Position numbers and translations under genes: made by a program | Assembly (NCBI GenBank): GCA_964422615.1 | Contig: CAYRBJ010000007.1 | Coordinates: 1 to 64,000 of the forward strand | Source: DATLWN01 sp964422615 | GTDB lineage: Bacteria; Pseudomonadota; Zetaproteobacteria; Mariprofundales; Mariprofundaceae | Length of the DNA: 64,000 bases | Direction: 5' to 3' | Notes under the pieces: model-generated | What the model saw: the letters and a program-made list of their open reading frames with translations, nothing else | What the model was told of the DNA's origin: nothing | Databases searched by the model: none | In this document: positions 31,732 through 40,062 of the stretch, piece after piece | Numbering within the stretch: position 1 is the first letter of the stretch | Layout: each line of letters begins with the position of its first letter

Positions 31732-32196
31732 TCAGTCGTACGCCCGGCCCAGGATATTGATCGTGATGTTGTGCGTGGCGCCGCCGGCATGTTGTATGGT
31801 CACGTGGCCAGAATTCGCAGTGCCACGGCTGCCAAAGGTCAGTCTATTGCCGCTGAAAGAGACATCGGTGAATACCAGTGCATCGGAATACCGGCTCAGT
31901 GCATACCGCTGCTGGTTGGCTCCTCCCGAATCCAGCGTATAACTGCCTGAGGTGAAAACAACGTGCACGGTTCGATTCCCGGAAACCGCCATCAGCCGCG
32001 CCTGTTTCAGATGCGCCATCAGGGTTTGTGAAGCGCTTTGCAGGGCGGTGCTCTCGCGCCAGGCGCTGAAGGCGGGCAATGCGGCGGCCAGCATGATCGC
32101 CATGATGCCGGTCACGGCCATCAACTCGCTCAGCGAGAACCCACCCTGATGTGCCTCTTGCCGACCGGAATCGTCCCAACGTAGGGTTCGTGCCAT
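31732..32196 (-). CDS. FimT/GspH-like minor pilin, copy 2
   Basis: 154 aa from ATG 32196. GG-FSLSELMAVTGIMAIMLAAALPAFSAWRE keeps Glu at +5; the domain after it mirrors copy 1 (ESTALQSASQTLMAHLKQARLMAVSGNR) and ends NITINILGRAYD. The start codon overlaps the mrcA start on the other strand, so the two genes' 5' ends share bases. AGAGAAG lies upstream on the mRNA. Leaders, helix and C-terminal strands are intact, so it is probably functional although more divergent than copy 1. Confidence 0.75.
   Translation of the reverse strand: MARTLRWDDSGRQEAHQGGFSLSELMAVTGIMAIMLAAALPAFSAWRESTALQSASQTLMAHLKQARLMAVSGNRTVHVVFTSGSYTLDSGGANQQRYALSRYSDALVFTDVSFSGNRLTFGSRGTANSGHVTIQHAGGATHNITINILGRAYD
32011..32054. 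repeat. 44-bp perfect direct repeat, copy 2
   Basis: Second copy of the sequence at 31323-31366; see that entry. Confidence 0.9.
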
Positions 32197-34603
32197 GCGC
32201 ATCTTCTCTGTCATCATGAAGTCGATAGCTGCCCTGACCATTCTGGGCCTTATCGCTATGACCGTAGGCTATCTCTACTTTTCCCGCAACCTTCCGCAGC
32301 TTAATTCGCTTGCCGATTATCAGCCGCCGCTGGTGACGCGTGTGTTCAACGACAAGGGCGAGCTGATCGCCGAATACGCCGACGAACATCGCATCCTGAC
32401 ACCGTTCTCCGAGATTCCCCTGCGTGTGCGCAATGCCTTCCTGGCGGCCGAGGATCAGCAGTTCTACGAGCACCCGGGCATCAATCCCGCCCGTATCATC
32501 TCCGCCGCCATCGCCAATCTGCGGGCGGGCCATACCGTGCAGGGCGGCTCCACCATTACCCAGCAGGTGGCGAAGAACTTTCTGCTTACGCCGGCCAGGA
32601 CCTATACCCGCAAGATTCGGGAAGCCATTCTCGCCTACCGGATCGAGCAAAAATTCACAAAAGACGAAATCCTTTATCTTTACCTCAACCAGATCTACCT
32701 CGGGCGGGGTTCCTATGGCGTGGCCTCCGCAGCCTGGCGCTATTTCGGAAAACGGCTGGATCAGCTGACCCTGGCCGAGGCCGCCATGCTGGCCGGCCTG
32801 CCCAAGGCGCCGACCGGCTATGCGCCCAACCTGCATCCAAAACGCGCCCTGATGCGGCGCAATACGGTGCTGCATCTGATGCTCACCAGCGGCATGGCCA
32901 GCAAGCAGGATGTGGAAAAGGCCTTGAAGGAGCCCCTGAAGGTCGTTCCGCTGTACGAAAACAAGCTTACGGGTGCCTATGAGAATCTCGTCTACCAGCA
33001 GTTGGCCCAAAAGTTCGGCGCCTCCACCCTGCGCCGGCAGGGACTGACCGTTCTCGTTCCCTATGACCCCGCGGCCGAGCAGGCGGCCCAGCATGCCGTG
33101 CGCACGGGAGACCTGAACCTTGAACAGCGCCAGTTCTATCGCTTCCCCACCCATCATGACCGCAGCGAGTGGCCGGATTTGCTCGCAACATGGAAAACGG
33201 CCCGGCAAGCCGCCCAAGGCCCCTTGGGCACCGACCAAACCATGCCCGCCCTGGTGGAAGCCGTGCTTCCCAACGGCGATCTCAAGGTCAACGACGGCTT
33301 GCACGAATGGACGCTGTCCAAGCCGCACTGGCAATGGGAAGACTACCCGCAAGACAAGCAGGACAAAACGCAGGGCCAAACCCAGGCCCAAACGCAAGCC
33401 CAATCACAGAAGTTCAATCGGCCGCGCACCTGGATTCCCGGCGATGAAATCCTGCTGCAGGGTGATGGCAAGGGCGGTGTACGCCTGACCCAGGCCCCAT
33501 CGATCGAATCGGCCCTGTACAGCGTGGATCTGCAACGCGGCACCGTGCTCGCCCGCGTCGGAGGATACAATTATCACTTCGGTGATTTCGACCGCGTATC
33601 ACAGGCCGAACGCCAGCCCGGATCCGCGTTCAAGCCGTTCGTATACGCCACCGCCCTCGACGAGGGATATACCCCGGCATCGATCCTGATGGACACCCCC
33701 ATCGTTTTCGACAACCAGGAACTGGACGAGTTCTGGCGCCCGGAAAACTACATGAACCGTTTCGCCGGGCCCGTGACCCTGCGCAATGCCCTGGAGCACT
33801 CGCGCAACCTGGCCTCGATCAAGCTGTTGCAGAACATCGGTGTGAACAACTTCCTGCGCGCCCTGAAAAACTATCCGATGCACCGCAAGTTTCCGGCCCA
33901 ACTGGCCCTGGCGCTGGGCGCCACCGAGGTCACGCTGCAGGATCTGACGAACTCGTATATCGTGCTCGCCACCGGCCAGCGCTGGAAGCCGGTGGCGGTG
34001 CAACAGGTCCAGGATCGCACCGGCGCCACGCTGTCCCGCTCGGTGGCGGGCAACCGGTGCCAGGTCTGCCATGCCGACCCGGTGCTGGCCGTCAACGATG
34101 ATATGAAACCGGCCACCCCCGTCCTGGATCCGACCACCAGCTTTCTGATCACCAACCTGATGCGCGGCGTGATCAAATATGGGACCGGCCGGGGCGCAAG
34201 AGCTCTGGGCCGCCCGGCGGCCGGCAAGACAGGCACGACGGACAAGCAGGTCGATGCCTGGTTCATCGGCTACACGCCCCAGGTGCTCACCGGCGTATGG
34301 ACCGGCAAGGATACGCCATCATCGATGGGCCACAGTGAAACCGGGGCGCATGCGGCACTGCCGATCTGGCTTGCGGCCATGAAGGCCTTCGAAAAGACCC
34401 GGCCGGTGGAGAACTTCACGCCGCCTCCGGGCATCGAATGGGTCATGATTGATCCGAAAACCGGGCAGCCGGCCAACCTGAAAACCAAATACCCGTTCCT
34501 GGAAGCCTTCCGCCAGGGAACGGCACCGACGGCAGCCAGCAACGGACAGCCGCAAACCACCTCGCCGGACGAATCCAGCGGCTTCTACGGCCAGGGGCTC
34601 TAG
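32195..34603 (+). CDS. mrcA: Penicillin-binding protein 1A (bifunctional transglycosylase/transpeptidase)
   Basis: 802 aa. One N-terminal membrane helix, then the GT51 transglycosylase: EDQQFYEHPGIN (catalytic Glu), GGSTITQQVAKNFLL, KIREAILAYRIEQKFTKDEILYLYLNQIYLGRGSYGVASAA. An OB-like insert with a TQAQTQAQSQ linker follows. The transpeptidase has SAFK (RQPGSAFKPFVYA), SRN (EHSRNLAS) and KTG (AAGKTGTTDKQ). The loop GNRCQVCHADP has a C-x-x-C-H. ATG at 32195 has AGGG upstream. It polymerises and cross-links peptidoglycan. Next to pilM in many gammaproteobacteria; here the minor-pilin operon lies between them. The stop overlaps that of phhB within a CTAG. Confidence 0.95.
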   Translation: MRIFSVIMKSIAALTILGLIAMTVGYLYFSRNLPQLNSLADYQPPLVTRVFNDKGELIAEYADEHRILTPFSEIPLRVRNAFLAAEDQQFYEHPGINPARIISAAIANLRAGHTVQGGSTITQQVAKNFLLTPARTYTRKIREAILAYRIEQKFTKDEILYLYLNQIYLGRGSYGVASAAWRYFGKRLDQLTLAEAAMLAGLPKAPTGYAPNLHPKRALMRRNTVLHLMLTSGMASKQDVEKALKEPLKVVPLYENKLTGAYENLVYQQLAQKFGASTLRRQGLTVLVPYDPAAEQAAQHAVRTGDLNLEQRQFYRFPTHHDRSEWPDLLATWKTARQAAQGPLGTDQTMPALVEAVLPNGDLKVNDGLHEWTLSKPHWQWEDYPQDKQDKTQGQTQAQTQAQSQKFNRPRTWIPGDEILLQGDGKGGVRLTQAPSIESALYSVDLQRGTVLARVGGYNYHFGDFDRVSQAERQPGSAFKPFVYATALDEGYTPASILMDTPIVFDNQELDEFWRPENYMNRFAGPVTLRNALEHSRNLASIKLLQNIGVNNFLRALKNYPMHRKFPAQLALALGATEVTLQDLTNSYIVLATGQRWKPVAVQQVQDRTGATLSRSVAGNRCQVCHADPVLAVNDDMKPATPVLDPTTSFLITNLMRGVIKYGTGRGARALGRPAAGKTGTTDKQVDAWFIGYTPQVLTGVWTGKDTPSSMGHSETGAHAALPIWLAAMKAFEKTRPVENFTPPPGIEWVMIDPKTGQPANLKTKYPFLEAFRQGTAPTAASNGQPQTTSPDESSGFYGQGL

Positions 34604-34935
34604 TCTTCGAACATGCGGTTCACCTTGGCCGCCATGATGAAATCATTTTCGTGCAGACCGCCGATCTTGTGGGTGTAGAACACAACCGTGCAATATCCCC
34701 ATCCGTAGCAGATATCCGGATGATGGTTTTCCTGCTCCGCCAGTTCGCCCACCTTGGCGGCCATCGCCTGAGCGCGGACAAAATTGACGCTGGACAGCGT
34801 CCGGCGCAATCGCGTGCCGCCATCAATCAGCTCCCAGCCCGGCACCTGTTCCATCATGGCCTGCGCCGCACTTTCGGTCATGGGCGGGACACCCCCCCGG
34901 CAGGGAACGCAGCGTTTATCGGTTAATGTCATCAT
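34600..34935 (-). CDS. phhB: Pterin-4a-carbinolamine dehydratase
   Basis: 111 aa, the PCD/DCoH family. Conserved active-site pattern EQENHHPDICYGWGYCTVVFYTHKIGGLHENDFIMAAKV. It recycles tetrahydrobiopterin-type cofactors or has an unknown role in bacteria without phenylalanine hydroxylase; none is in the window. The ATG overlaps the cimA stop (ATGATG), with GGGAGGGG just upstream. It ends tail-to-tail with mrcA. Confidence 0.9.
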   Translation of the reverse strand: MMTLTDKRCVPCRGGVPPMTESAAQAMMEQVPGWELIDGGTRLRRTLSSVNFVRAQAMAAKVGELAEQENHHPDICYGWGYCTVVFYTHKIGGLHENDFIMAAKVNRMFED

Positions 34936-36557
34936 ACCCCTCCCTGCACCACCGCTTCCTGCTCGGGATACGGCGTGTGGTCTAGCAACAGCTTGTACTC
35001 GATGGCATCCACCAATGCCTGGTAGCCGGCTTCGATGATGTCAGTCGATACCCCCACCGTCCCCCACTTGTTCTGACCGTCGGTCGATTCGATCAGCACC
35101 CGCACCGCCGCCCGCGTCGCCTCCTTTGTGGTCAGCACCCGCACCTTGAAGTCGGACAGCCGCATCTTTCCAAGGCCTGGGTAGAAATCGAGCAGGGCCG
35201 CCCTGAGGGCGTTATCCATGGCATTGATCGGCCCGTTGCCGAGGGCAGCGGCATGGGCCGGCCGGCCCGCCACACTGACCCTAACCGTCGCTTCCGCCAT
35301 GGGCTTGCCTTCGTGCCCCTGCTTCTCATCATAGACCCGAAACCCGTCCAGCTCAAAGTAATGCTGGAAGCGTTTCATGGCTTTGAGCAGCAGCAACTGC
35401 AGCGATCCTTCCGCACCCTCATAGGCATAGCCCTGGGCCTCGCAGGCCTTGACCTGTTTGACCGCCTCGGCCACCGCCGGATCATTCGCATCCAGATCCT
35501 TGCCCAGATCCATCTGCGACAGTTTGACCAACACATTGCTGCGACCTGCCTGGTCGGATACCAGCACACGCTGCTCGTTGCCGACCAGGGCCGGATCGAT
35601 GTGTTCATACAGCGCCGCATCCTTGCGCACGGCCGACACATGCACGCCGCCCTTGTGCGCAAAGGCATTGAGTCCGACATACGGCTGATGCTGCCAGGGC
35701 AGGCGGTTGGCCATTTCGTTGACAAAGCGGGACAGCGGGGCCAGCTGCCGCATCTGTTCGGGCTCCACGCCGCAATCCAGCCCCATCTTCAGCTGCAGGC
35801 CGGGGATGATCGATACCAGATTGGCATTGCCGCAGCGCTCGCCGACCCCATTGACGGTCCCCTGCACATGCCTGGCACCGACCCTCGCCGCCGCCAGGGA
35901 ATTGGCCACTGCCAGCTCGCAGTCGTTGTGTGCATGGATGCCGATCGTGGTCTCCGGAAAGTGGCCGATCACGGTGCCGACCAGCTCCGCCACGCGATAG
36001 GGGATATTGCCGCCGTTGGTGTCGCACAGCACCAACGCATCCGCCCCCCCTTCCCGGGCCGCCTCCAGCACGGCGATGGCATAAGCCGGATTATCGTTGT
36101 AACCATCGAAAAAATGCTCCGCATCGAAGAACACCGCTGGGTAGTGCCCTTTCATGAAGCGTACGGAATCACGGACCAGTTCCAGGTTCTGTTCGGGGTC
36201 GATACCAAGGGCCTTGGTCACATGCAGCCGCCAGCTCTTGCCGAAGATACAGGCGGCATCGGCCCCGCATTCCGCGAGGCGTTGCAGGGAAGGATCGTCC
36301 TCGACCGGCCGGCCGGGCCGGGCCGTCGAGCCGAACGCCACCAGGCGGCTTTTCTGCCATTGCCGACCCCGCATCAGATCGAAGAACAAGTCGTCCTTCG
36401 GGCTGGCGCCGGGCCACCCCCCCTCGATCCAGTCCATGCCGAATTCCGCCAGGCGATTCGCGATGCGTCGCTTGTCCTCCGCGGAAAAATGGATACCGGC
36501 CGTCTGACCGCCGTCGCGCAGCGTCGTATCGTAAAGCTCGATGCGGGAAGGAACCAT
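34932..36557 (-). CDS. cimA: (R)-citramalate synthase
   Basis: 541 aa. It condenses pyruvate and acetyl-CoA to citramalate, giving a threonine-independent route to isoleucine. Opens IELYDTTLRDGGQTAGIHFS (the R-D-G catalytic motif), then GIHAHNDCELAVANSLAA (metal-binding HAHND), GERCGNANLVSIIPGL and a C-terminal LeuA regulatory dimer domain. The length and the TTLRDGGQ wording fit the CimA subfamily of long LeuA-like enzymes rather than isopropylmalate synthase or homocitrate synthase. No ilv or leu genes are nearby. Overlaps phhB by four bases. Confidence 0.88.
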   Translation of the reverse strand: MVPSRIELYDTTLRDGGQTAGIHFSAEDKRRIANRLAEFGMDWIEGGWPGASPKDDLFFDLMRGRQWQKSRLVAFGSTARPGRPVEDDPSLQRLAECGADAACIFGKSWRLHVTKALGIDPEQNLELVRDSVRFMKGHYPAVFFDAEHFFDGYNDNPAYAIAVLEAAREGGADALVLCDTNGGNIPYRVAELVGTVIGHFPETTIGIHAHNDCELAVANSLAAARVGARHVQGTVNGVGERCGNANLVSIIPGLQLKMGLDCGVEPEQMRQLAPLSRFVNEMANRLPWQHQPYVGLNAFAHKGGVHVSAVRKDAALYEHIDPALVGNEQRVLVSDQAGRSNVLVKLSQMDLGKDLDANDPAVAEAVKQVKACEAQGYAYEGAEGSLQLLLLKAMKRFQHYFELDGFRVYDEKQGHEGKPMAEATVRVSVAGRPAHAAALGNGPINAMDNALRAALLDFYPGLGKMRLSDFKVRVLTTKEATRAAVRVLIESTDGQNKWGTVGVSTDIIEAGYQALVDAIEYKLLLDHTPYPEQEAVVQGGV

Positions 36558-36664
36558 GTGGTTTGCTTGCCTCTTGTCCGCCGGCTGCGGCCGTTATAAT
36601 GATGATACGCCCCATGCCGGCCAAATGTAAGCCCTCCCGGTGGCAATTCCGGGGCAGAGGCATG

Positions 36665-36693
36665 CTCACATCGGGACACACATGGTTTATGAT
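36665..36693 (+). promoter_or_regulatory. Candidate promoter for the quinone-oxidoreductase-like gene
   Basis: CTCACA at 36665-36670, 17-base spacer, TATGAT at 36688-36693, 88 bases before the ATG. The 224-base gap between cimA and this gene also holds a TATAAT at 36595-36600 without a good -35. Confidence 0.35.
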
Positions 36694-36781
36694 GTACAAA
36701 CCCTGCAATTGAGCAAATATGCACTCCTGTCTGCCGGTTTCCGCCCAGGTGGAGCAGCAGGAGCCGGACGAAGGAGGAGCC

Positions 36782-37783
36782 ATGCGTGCGGTAGTGATGA
36801 CCAGGCCCGGACCGGCGGAGGTGCTTGAATCCGCCTCCATCCCGAAGCCCGTCCTTACGTCCCCCATGGAGGTGCTGGTGCGCATCGTAGCCGCGGGCGT
36901 CAATCCCGTCGACACCAAGATCCGGGCGCGCGGGCCGATGATCGACGAAGGCCTTCCCTGTGTGCTCGGCTGCGATGGCGCCGGCATCGTCGAGCAGGTC
37001 GGCCCCGACGTGCGTCATATCCGGGCCGGCGATGCGGTGTATTACTGCTACGGAGGGCTCGGGCGGCAGCGCACGGGCAACTATGCCGAATATGCGATCG
37101 CCGATGCCGCCTACGTGGCAGCGAAACCGGCCTCGCTGGATATTGTGCAGGCCGCCGCCGCACCCCTGGTGCTGATCACGGCCTGGGAGGCACTGTTCGA
37201 CCGGGCCCGCCTTCGGGCCGGGCAAACGGTGCTGATCCATGCCGGTGCCGGTGGTGTCGGGCATGTCGCCATCCAGCTGGCCAAGATCGCCGGTGCCGAG
37301 GTGGCGGCGACGGTCAGCACCGAGGCCAAGGCCGAATTCGTACGCGGGCTCGGAGCGGATCGCATCTTCCGCTACCGGCAGCAGGATGTGCATGCGGAGA
37401 TCATGGACTGGACCCACGGCCGGGGGGTGGATATCGCCTTCGACACCGTCGGGGGCGATGTGTTCAACCAAAGCATCCCGCTGGTGCGCTTCTATGGCGA
37501 GTTGGTGACGATCCTGCAGGCGCCGGAAAATGCCGACTGGAAGAGCGCACGCCTGCGCAACCTGCATATCAGCCAGGAGCTGATGCTGTCCCCGCAGCTG
37601 TTCGGTCTGCCGGAGGCAAGCCACCAGGCCGGCATTCTCGCCGACTGCGCCGAACACTTCGATGCCGGCCGCCTGCACATGCATGTGGCCGATCCCCTGC
37701 CCCTGGCTCAGGCCGCCGAAGCGCACCGGCGGCTCGAACAGGGCGGCATGACCGGCAAGCTCGTGCTGGTCACGGATCACTGA
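36782..37783 (+). CDS. Zinc-independent MDR family oxidoreductase (quinone oxidoreductase-like)
   Basis: 333 aa, medium-chain dehydrogenase/reductase. N-terminal GroES-like domain with AAGVNPVDTKIRARG and PCVLGCDGAGIV. The Rossmann domain carries the nucleotide motif AGAGGVGHVAIQLAKIAGAEV and GVDIAFDTVGGDVF. No structural-zinc cysteine cluster is visible, which fits the NADPH:quinone oxidoreductase (Qor) branch. AGGAGGAG precedes ATG 36782; a longer frame from 36719 is less likely. Substrate unknown. Two pirin genes follow on the same strand. Confidence 0.85.
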   Translation: MRAVVMTRPGPAEVLESASIPKPVLTSPMEVLVRIVAAGVNPVDTKIRARGPMIDEGLPCVLGCDGAGIVEQVGPDVRHIRAGDAVYYCYGGLGRQRTGNYAEYAIADAAYVAAKPASLDIVQAAAAPLVLITAWEALFDRARLRAGQTVLIHAGAGGVGHVAIQLAKIAGAEVAATVSTEAKAEFVRGLGADRIFRYRQQDVHAEIMDWTHGRGVDIAFDTVGGDVFNQSIPLVRFYGELVTILQAPENADWKSARLRNLHISQELMLSPQLFGLPEASHQAGILADCAEHFDAGRLHMHVADPLPLAQAAEAHRRLEQGGMTGKLVLVTDH

Positions 37784-37926
37784 GCCTCGATCCACTGCTC
37801 ACTTTGCAAAACGGGTCATTTGCGATCGGGATCAAGTCAGGGAAGACTACGCTCTACGCTCGGGCAGCCCACACGCGGCGGCACACCCGATTCGATTCCG
37901 GCTGGGAAATATAGAAGGAGGCGGGC

Positions 37927-38649
37927 ATGGGCACGATAAGAAAACAGCAGGCGCAGACCGTGCCCGAAGGCGCCGATGTCGTCGTCAAGCGTCTGATGCC
38001 CGTACACGGCTTGCTGAACTTCGATCCCTTCGTATTGTGGGACCATTTCGACATTGCATCGGGAGGGTTTCCGGATCACCCGCATCGCGGTTTCGAGGCC
38101 ATTACCTACCTGTTCGCCGGCGGCATGAAACACGCCGACAACCTCGGCAACCGCGGCACCGTGCATGCCGGGGGTGCCCAGCGTTTCACCGCCGGACGCG
38201 GCCTCGTGCACTCGGAATTCCCGGACGGTCATGCCACCGGTATCCAGCTGTGGATCAACCTGCCCCAGCGCCTGAAAAGCCTCCCCGCCGCTTACCAGCA
38301 GCTGCAGGGTGATGAATTCCCGGAACGCGAACAAAGCGGCGTGCGCATCCGTACCATTGTCGGAGAGGGATCGCCGCTGACCTTGCATACACCAGTCGAA
38401 TACCTCGATGTCAGCATGGCCGCCGGCTCGGGCCTCAGCCGGGAAATCCCGGCCGGTTTCCGCGGCTTTCTCTACATCGTCGCGGGCAATATCGTGGTCG
38501 ATGGACACACGGCATCGCGTGGCCAGGCCCTGCTGGTCGAAGGCATGGAGGCGATCAGCCTGTCGGCTGCAAAAGAGGCCCGGCTGATGTGGTGTTTCGG
38601 CAAAGCGCACAACGAGCCCATCCGCCAGCACGGGCCGTACGTCGACTGA
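37927..38649 (+). CDS. Pirin family protein, copy 1
   Basis: 240 aa two-cupin pirin. The metal-binding pattern FPDHPHRGFEAITYLFAGGMKHADNLGN is intact, with HAGGAQRFTAGRGLVHSEF and the C-terminal GKAHNEPIRQHGPYV. Pirins bind iron or other metals; some act as quercetinases, and others as redox-sensing partners. GAAGGAGG lies before the ATG. It starts ten bases before the second pirin gene's ATG region, giving a pair. Confidence 0.9.
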   Translation: MGTIRKQQAQTVPEGADVVVKRLMPVHGLLNFDPFVLWDHFDIASGGFPDHPHRGFEAITYLFAGGMKHADNLGNRGTVHAGGAQRFTAGRGLVHSEFPDGHATGIQLWINLPQRLKSLPAAYQQLQGDEFPEREQSGVRIRTIVGEGSPLTLHTPVEYLDVSMAAGSGLSREIPAGFRGFLYIVAGNIVVDGHTASRGQALLVEGMEAISLSAAKEARLMWCFGKAHNEPIRQHGPYVD

Positions 38650-38659
38650 AGGAGGGAAT

Positions 38660-39361
38660 ATGATTCGTATGCGCAAGGCCAACGAGCGCGGGTATGCCGA
38701 GCACAGCTGGCTGCTTTCCTGGCACACGTTCTCCTTCGCCGATTATCACGATCCGCAGCATATGGGGCATTCGGTGTTGCGCGTGATCAACGACGATATG
38801 GTGGCGCCTGGCCAGGGCTTCGGCACCCATCCGCACCGTGACATGGAGATCATCTCCTGGGTGCTGGAGGGGGCCCTGGAACACCGTGATTCGATGGGTA
38901 ACGGCTCGATCATCCGTCCAGGGGAAATCCAACGCCTGAGCGCCGGCACCGGCATCACCCACAGCGAATTCAATCCCAGCGACAGCGAGCTCACGCATTT
39001 TTTGCAGATATGGATTCTTCCCGACCGCAGCGGCTACACACCCGGCTACGCCCAGGTCGCCTTTTCCGATGACGATCTGCACAGCGACTTCCGCCTCGTG
39101 GCCTCGCCGGATGGCGGACAGGGCAGCGTTTCCATCCATCAGGATGTGCGCCTGTATATCACCCGCATGGATGTCACCTCCATGGCTGTGCAGCGCCCAC
39201 TTGACCCTCAACGCAAAGCCTACGTTCATCTGGCGCGTGGCAAGGTCCACATGAACGGCAAACCTATGCTAGCCGGCGACGGCGCCTATATCGAACAGGA
39301 GGATGAACTGATCTTTGAGCACGCGGCGGATGCGGAGATCCTGTTGTTCGATCTTCCCTGA
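38660..39361 (+). CDS. Pirin-like bicupin, YhhW type
   Basis: 233 aa. Wording ERGYAEHSWLLSWHTFSFADYHDPQHMGHSVLRVINDDMVAPGQGFGTHPHRDMEIISWVLEGALEHRDSMGN is close to E. coli YhhW, a quercetin 2,3-dioxygenase. Metal ligands HPHRDME are kept. GAAGGAGG before the ATG, ten bases after the first pirin's stop. The two pirins represent different subfamilies rather than a recent duplication. Confidence 0.9.
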   Translation: MIRMRKANERGYAEHSWLLSWHTFSFADYHDPQHMGHSVLRVINDDMVAPGQGFGTHPHRDMEIISWVLEGALEHRDSMGNGSIIRPGEIQRLSAGTGITHSEFNPSDSELTHFLQIWILPDRSGYTPGYAQVAFSDDDLHSDFRLVASPDGGQGSVSIHQDVRLYITRMDVTSMAVQRPLDPQRKAYVHLARGKVHMNGKPMLAGDGAYIEQEDELIFEHAADAEILLFDLP

Positions 39362-39404
39362 GCCGCCGCTGTCACCCATGACCGGATCATCAGCGTGATT
39401 TGAT

Positions 39405-39980
39405 ATGCAAAAACAGGTGTCGGCAGCCCACGACCTGGTCGATCTGGCCCGGTACGACCCGCGCCTCGCATTCGACATCCGCTATGCCGGCGCCAACAAC
39501 TTCACCGGCCGCCCGGTCTATACCCGGGCCGGAGCCTGGCTGCAGCGCGAGGTGGCTGAAGATCTCCGCCGCGCCCATGACCGGGCGCGCGCGCAAGGCT
39601 GCGGCCTGCTTATTCTTGATGCCTACCGTCCGTGGCACGTGACGCGTGCCTTCTGGGAGGCCTATCCCCAATACCGCGGCTTCATTGCCGATCCGGCTGA
39701 AGGTTCGGTGCACAATCGCGGCTGCGCCGTCGATCTGACGCTGTTCGACCTCGCCAGTGGCCGTGAGCTGGCCATGCCCAGCGGCTATGATGAATTCGAC
39801 GAACGCGCCTACCCCACCTACAGCGATGGAGATTCAACGCGGCTTGCCAATCGCGATCTGCTGCGCGCGTTGATGGAGGGCGAGGGCTTTGCCGTACACC
39901 CGCACGAATGGTGGCATTTCGACCACCATTCGTGGCGCCGTCATCCGGTACTCGACATCGGCTTCGACGATCTGCCCTGA
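39405..39980 (+). CDS. ddpX: D-alanyl-D-alanine dipeptidase, M15D (VanX/DdpX family)
   Basis: 191 aa zinc peptidase. The SxHxxGxAxD zinc motif appears as SVHNRGCAVDLTL, the catalytic/zinc EWWHFD near the C-terminus, and LDAYRP is the family's conserved turn. It hydrolyses D-Ala-D-Ala. No signal peptide, so it is cytosolic, like VanX, but no van genes are near; a role in D-Ala recycling is more likely than glycopeptide resistance. Confidence 0.88.
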   Translation: MQKQVSAAHDLVDLARYDPRLAFDIRYAGANNFTGRPVYTRAGAWLQREVAEDLRRAHDRARAQGCGLLILDAYRPWHVTRAFWEAYPQYRGFIADPAEGSVHNRGCAVDLTLFDLASGRELAMPSGYDEFDERAYPTYSDGDSTRLANRDLLRALMEGEGFAVHPHEWWHFDHHSWRRHPVLDIGFDDLP

Positions 39981-40062
39981 AACACCCGGGGCACACCCGC
40001 CCTCCGCTTTACCAGACGGCCGCGGCTTGACTAGGATGGGTGTTGTTGGGAAAGGAGAAGCC

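Noticed and set aside
31844..33403. 519-codon minus-strand frame opposite mrcA
   Set aside because: It lies antisense to conserved transglycosylase motifs and has no protein-like features.
36595..36600. Perfect TATAAT in the cimA/oxidoreductase gap
   Set aside because: No -35 at a suitable spacing on either strand (best TTGTCC with a 15-base spacer); left as unassigned.
36640..36828. 62-codon plus-strand frame upstream of the oxidoreductase gene
   Set aside because: No ribosome-binding site, low-complexity end, and it overlaps the better-supported start at 36782.
39405..39980. VanX-type dipeptidase as glycopeptide resistance
   Set aside because: No vanH, vanA-type ligase or regulators nearby; a D-Ala recycling role is simpler.
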